A stretch of 64,000 bases of DNA, from contig NZ_FNPW01000019.1 in assembly GCF_900107395.1 (NCBI RefSeq), positions 1 through 64,000 of the forward strand, given 5' to 3'. Below are positions 59,052-64,000 of the stretch, piece by piece. This DNA comes from Pseudomonas sp. NFIX28 (GTDB lineage Bacteria; Pseudomonadota; Gammaproteobacteria; Pseudomonadales; Pseudomonadaceae). How positions within the stretch are numbered: position 1 is the first letter of the stretch; each line of letters begins with the position of its first letter. The position numbers and the translations under genes are program-made. The notes beneath the pieces are model-generated. The model saw only the letters and a program-made list of their open reading frames with translations. It was not told the origin of the DNA and searched no databases.

Positions 59052-59981
59052 TCAGAGGCCCAGCAAGCGCTTCAGCCCGACGCTCATCGGCGTTGGTTCG
59101 GGAAACTTGAAACGCTGCAACAGGCGCTGATTGTTCGCCCGTGAATGGCGAATATCCCCCGAGCGTGCCGGGCCATAGCTGATCGCAGGCAACTGCCCCA
59201 CCACCTCGCCCAAGGCCTCGAGCAGTTGGTTGAGGGTGGTGGCCTGGTTCAAGCCGACATTCACCGCGCCCACTTCCAGTTGCGGTGCTTCCAGGGACTG
59301 CACCAGCACGTCCACCAGGTCTTCGACATACATGAAATCGCGCGTTTGCTCGCCATCGCCGAATACGGTGATCGGCAGGCCTTTCTGTACGCGCTCGCAA
59401 AAGATGCTGATGACCCCGGAGTACGGCGAGGACGGATCCTGGCGCGGCCCGAAGATATTGAAGAAACGGAAGATCGCCGGTTCCAGGCCATGCTGGCGGC
59501 GGTAGAAATCCAGGTAGTACTCGCTGGCCAGCTTGTCCGACGCATAAGGTGTCAGTGGGGCCTTGGGCGTGTCTTCATCGATCGACTCACCCTCGCCGTT
59601 GTTGCCATAGACCGCCGCGCTGGAGGCGAACAGCACGCGCTTGACGCCTGCCTGGCGCATGGCCTCGCACACATTAAGAGTGCCGATGAAGTTGCTCTGG
59701 TGGGTGCGTACAGGGTCGTCCACCGAGGCTTGCACCGAAGCGACCGCCGCCAGGTGCGCCACGGCGCGGCAGCCGGCCATCGCCCGCGCCACCAGGGCTG
59801 CGTCGGCGACGTCGCCTTCGATCAGTTCGACCCGCGGATTATCCAGCGGCAGGTTGCTCGGTTTACCCGTGGACAGATCATCGAGGATCCGCACCGAGTA
59901 GCCCTTGGCGAGCAAAGCGTCGGTCAGGTGCGAACCGATAAAACCGGCACCGCCGGTGATCAAAACAGGGCCATCAGCCAT
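59052..59981 (-). CDS. NAD-dependent nucleotide-sugar epimerase/dehydratase
   Basis: A 309-residue extended SDR. It has GGAGFIGSHLTDALL for NAD, the SSAAVYG catalytic Ser segment, the YASDK catalytic Tyr-x-x-x-Lys and FNIFGPRQDP. It resembles UDP-glucose 4-epimerase-like or dTDP-sugar enzymes; the exact substrate is not clear. It overlaps the RmlD-like gene start by eight bases and is transcribed after it. The start at 59981 (MADGPVLITGG) was chosen by domain position. Confidence 0.88.
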   Translation of the reverse strand: MADGPVLITGGAGFIGSHLTDALLAKGYSVRILDDLSTGKPSNLPLDNPRVELIEGDVADAALVARAMAGCRAVAHLAAVASVQASVDDPVRTHQSNFIGTLNVCEAMRQAGVKRVLFASSAAVYGNNGEGESIDEDTPKAPLTPYASDKLASEYYLDFYRRQHGLEPAIFRFFNIFGPRQDPSSPYSGVISIFCERVQKGLPITVFGDGEQTRDFMYVEDLVDVLVQSLEAPQLEVGAVNVGLNQATTLNQLLEALGEVVGQLPAISYGPARSGDIRHSRANNQRLLQRFKFPEPTPMSVGLKRLLGL

Positions 59982-60858
59982 GACGATAAAACCTATCCAA
60001 TAGAGTCGGGAGTGCCGCGCGCCAGGCACGCGGCTTGATCCCGAAGGTGTGCAGGATTTTCTTGCAGGCCAGCACCGCGTGTTGCGGCTCTTCGGCGGCG
60101 TCCGGCCGGGCGGCGTGGGCCTGGGGAGTCGGCGCCTCGATGGCCAGCGGGTGCAGGCTGCGGGCCTCGGTGAGGATCGCCTGGCCCAGCGCCAGCGGCG
60201 TGGTCGCCTCATGGCCGGCGTAGTGATAAGTGCCCCACAGCGGCGCGGCGCAATCGAGTTGCTTGAGCACGGAAATGATCACCCGGGCGGCGTCGTCCAC
60301 CGGTGTCGGGTTGCCTCGGCGGTCGTCGGCCAGCAGCAGCTCTTCCGCTTGCTCGGCGCGGGCCAGGAAACGCCCCAGGATGCCATCGGCGCTATCGTCC
60401 AGCAGCCAGCCAAAACGCAGCAGCACATGCTGCGGGCAAGTGGCACGCACATTCTGTTCGATCCGCCACAAGGCCTGGCCGCGCAAGCCCAGCGGTACCG
60501 GTTCGTCTTTCTCGCTATAGGCGGTAGCCCGCGAACCGTCGAACACGCGGTAGCTGGAAGGTTGCAAGAGAATGATGTTGTGATGCTGGCACAGCTCGGA
60601 AAGCCGCTCGACCGCCCGTTCCTGGCTAGCCAGGCGCGCCTCGGGGACACTCTCCGCCTGGAACCAGTCGAAGTAGTACGCAAGGTTGATCAAGGCATCC
60701 GGCCGGGTGTCGTCGAGCAGTTGCGTCAGGCTCGCGGCATCCCAACCGTCTTGCGGCGGACGGGGGGCGAGGAAACCGATGTCCTCCTCCGCACCGAGGC
60801 GAATCAGCGCCTGCCCAAGGGCATTTCCGCCGCCCAGTAACATAAGGCGCATTCGCAT
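59974..60858 (-). CDS. RmlD-like sugar-nucleotide-binding protein
   Basis: A 294-residue short-chain-like protein of the RmlD/sugar-nucleotide-binding group. It has LLGGGNALGQALI for the dinucleotide, LINLAYYFDWF and the SSYRVFDG Ser/Tyr region, though the canonical YxxxK is not obvious. It may supply a reductase step paired with the following epimerase, perhaps for LPS or exopolysaccharide. The start could also be 60924 or 60852. It is the first gene of this two-gene unit. Confidence 0.82.
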   Translation of the reverse strand: MRMRLMLLGGGNALGQALIRLGAEEDIGFLAPRPPQDGWDAASLTQLLDDTRPDALINLAYYFDWFQAESVPEARLASQERAVERLSELCQHHNIILLQPSSYRVFDGSRATAYSEKDEPVPLGLRGQALWRIEQNVRATCPQHVLLRFGWLLDDSADGILGRFLARAEQAEELLLADDRRGNPTPVDDAARVIISVLKQLDCAAPLWGTYHYAGHEATTPLALGQAILTEARSLHPLAIEAPTPQAHAARPDAAEEPQHAVLACKKILHTFGIKPRAWRAALPTLLDRFYRHG

Positions 60859-61011
60859 AGAGTCAGCAGGCCCAATCTGTTCGGAACGATGGTTTGAATC
60901 GGCCAGACCCGCGGGTTTGGCCATGAATATTGCTCAGAATCGTTGCATTTTGCGGGTTTCCGGCGCAACCGTCACTGAGAAAGTGCAGCGCCGTCGGTCA
61001 TACCGTCCCTC

Positions 61012-61167
61012 TGTAGCCGCTACCGAGCCCCGCGAGGCTGCGATCGGCAATGCAGTTGCCGCAAACCCTGAGTCCGCGATCTGTCTGGAAGATCGCATTG
61101 CCTGGTTTTACGAGCGCTACGTCGGAATGCCGCCCAGCTCGATCGCAGCCTGCGGCAGCGGCTACAG
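61012..61167. repeat. REPIN (diverged left arm), TGTAGCCGCT class
   Basis: Left arm TGTAGCCGCTACCGAGCCCC is diverged by a few bases, while the right arm GATCGCAGCCTGCGGCAGCG is intact. It occupies the 382-base gap between the divergent RmlD-like and lhr genes; no protein-coding signal or clear promoter was seen in the rest of that gap. Confidence 0.75.
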
Positions 61168-61240
61168 AGTACGTGCTGTCCGTGTAGCCACTGACGAGGC
61201 AGGCTTGCAACTTGGCCCCGGCGGTCGCATAACGTTGTGC

Positions 61241-64000
<2,760 letters not shown>

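Overview
This window is chromosomal DNA of a Pseudomonas, most likely from the P. fluorescens complex (protegens, chlororaphis or fluorescens type). The signs are high GC, NNC/NNG-rich codon use, Pseudomonas REP doublets, and a gene order that, as I remember it, follows P. aeruginosa PA3996 (lipA) to PA4069 (RmlD-like protein) almost gene for gene. The species itself is an inference. The window opens inside lipA and closes inside an lhr-type helicase gene.

Layout. (1) 1-10922, all on the minus strand: the lipoate/cell-shape/NAD cluster proA-nadD-rsfS-rlmH-mrdA-rodA-mltB-rlpA-dacA-ybeD-lipB-lipA, much of it overlapping by a few bases. (2) 11099-20601: mixed housekeeping genes. These are mpg, a DedA-PAP2 fusion, a Lon-N-domain protein, lrgAB, a MaoC dehydratase, a MORN/C13-peptidase lipoprotein, an oxidoreductase, a YceK-like lipoprotein, ubiX and mpl. 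(3) 20881-28638: ethanolamine catabolism, with the sigma54 activator eatR divergent from exaC-eat-eutB-eutC. A -24/-12 promoter and paired upstream repeats lie between them. EutBC needs adenosylcobalamin, and btuB and a btuF-like gene lie further along. (4) 28746-31728: GNAT, DedA, MtfA-type peptidase and ppa.

(5) 31729-38100 is the accessory stretch. It holds a candidate sRNA, an AT-rich segment with an orphan zinc-ribbon gene, a strongly structured leader in front of a small DUF6124-like gene, a HI1419/HI1420-type toxin-antitoxin pair, a DUF3828 protein, an ArsR repressor with an alcohol-dehydrogenase-like oxidoreductase, and an orphan copper nitrite reductase (nirK). (6) 38110-43261: xseB-ispA-dxs for isoprenoid precursors, then btuB. 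(7) 52038-43369, minus strand: nrdR-ribD-ribE-ribBA-ribH-nusB-thiL-pgpA-(binding protein)-ribA-(membrane protein)-btuF-like, a riboflavin-centred gene string. (8) 52168-60858: YbaY lipoprotein, methyltransferase, CnoX, a probable Zur-controlled zinc locus (DUF2796 protein, ABC ATPase, permease, DUF3299 protein), oprG behind an ANR-type box, and a sugar-nucleotide epimerase/RmlD pair. (9) 61241 to the end: Lhr.

The most interesting non-coding signal is at 33443-33631, upstream of the DUF6124-like gene. It is a three-way junction with a 16-bp closing helix, a cUUCGg hairpin and a second hairpin. A junction linker (CTGCTAA) can pair with either of two identical TTAGCAG copies flanking the structure, which looks like a switch. 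No tRNA, rRNA, CRISPR array, insertion sequence or prophage was seen.
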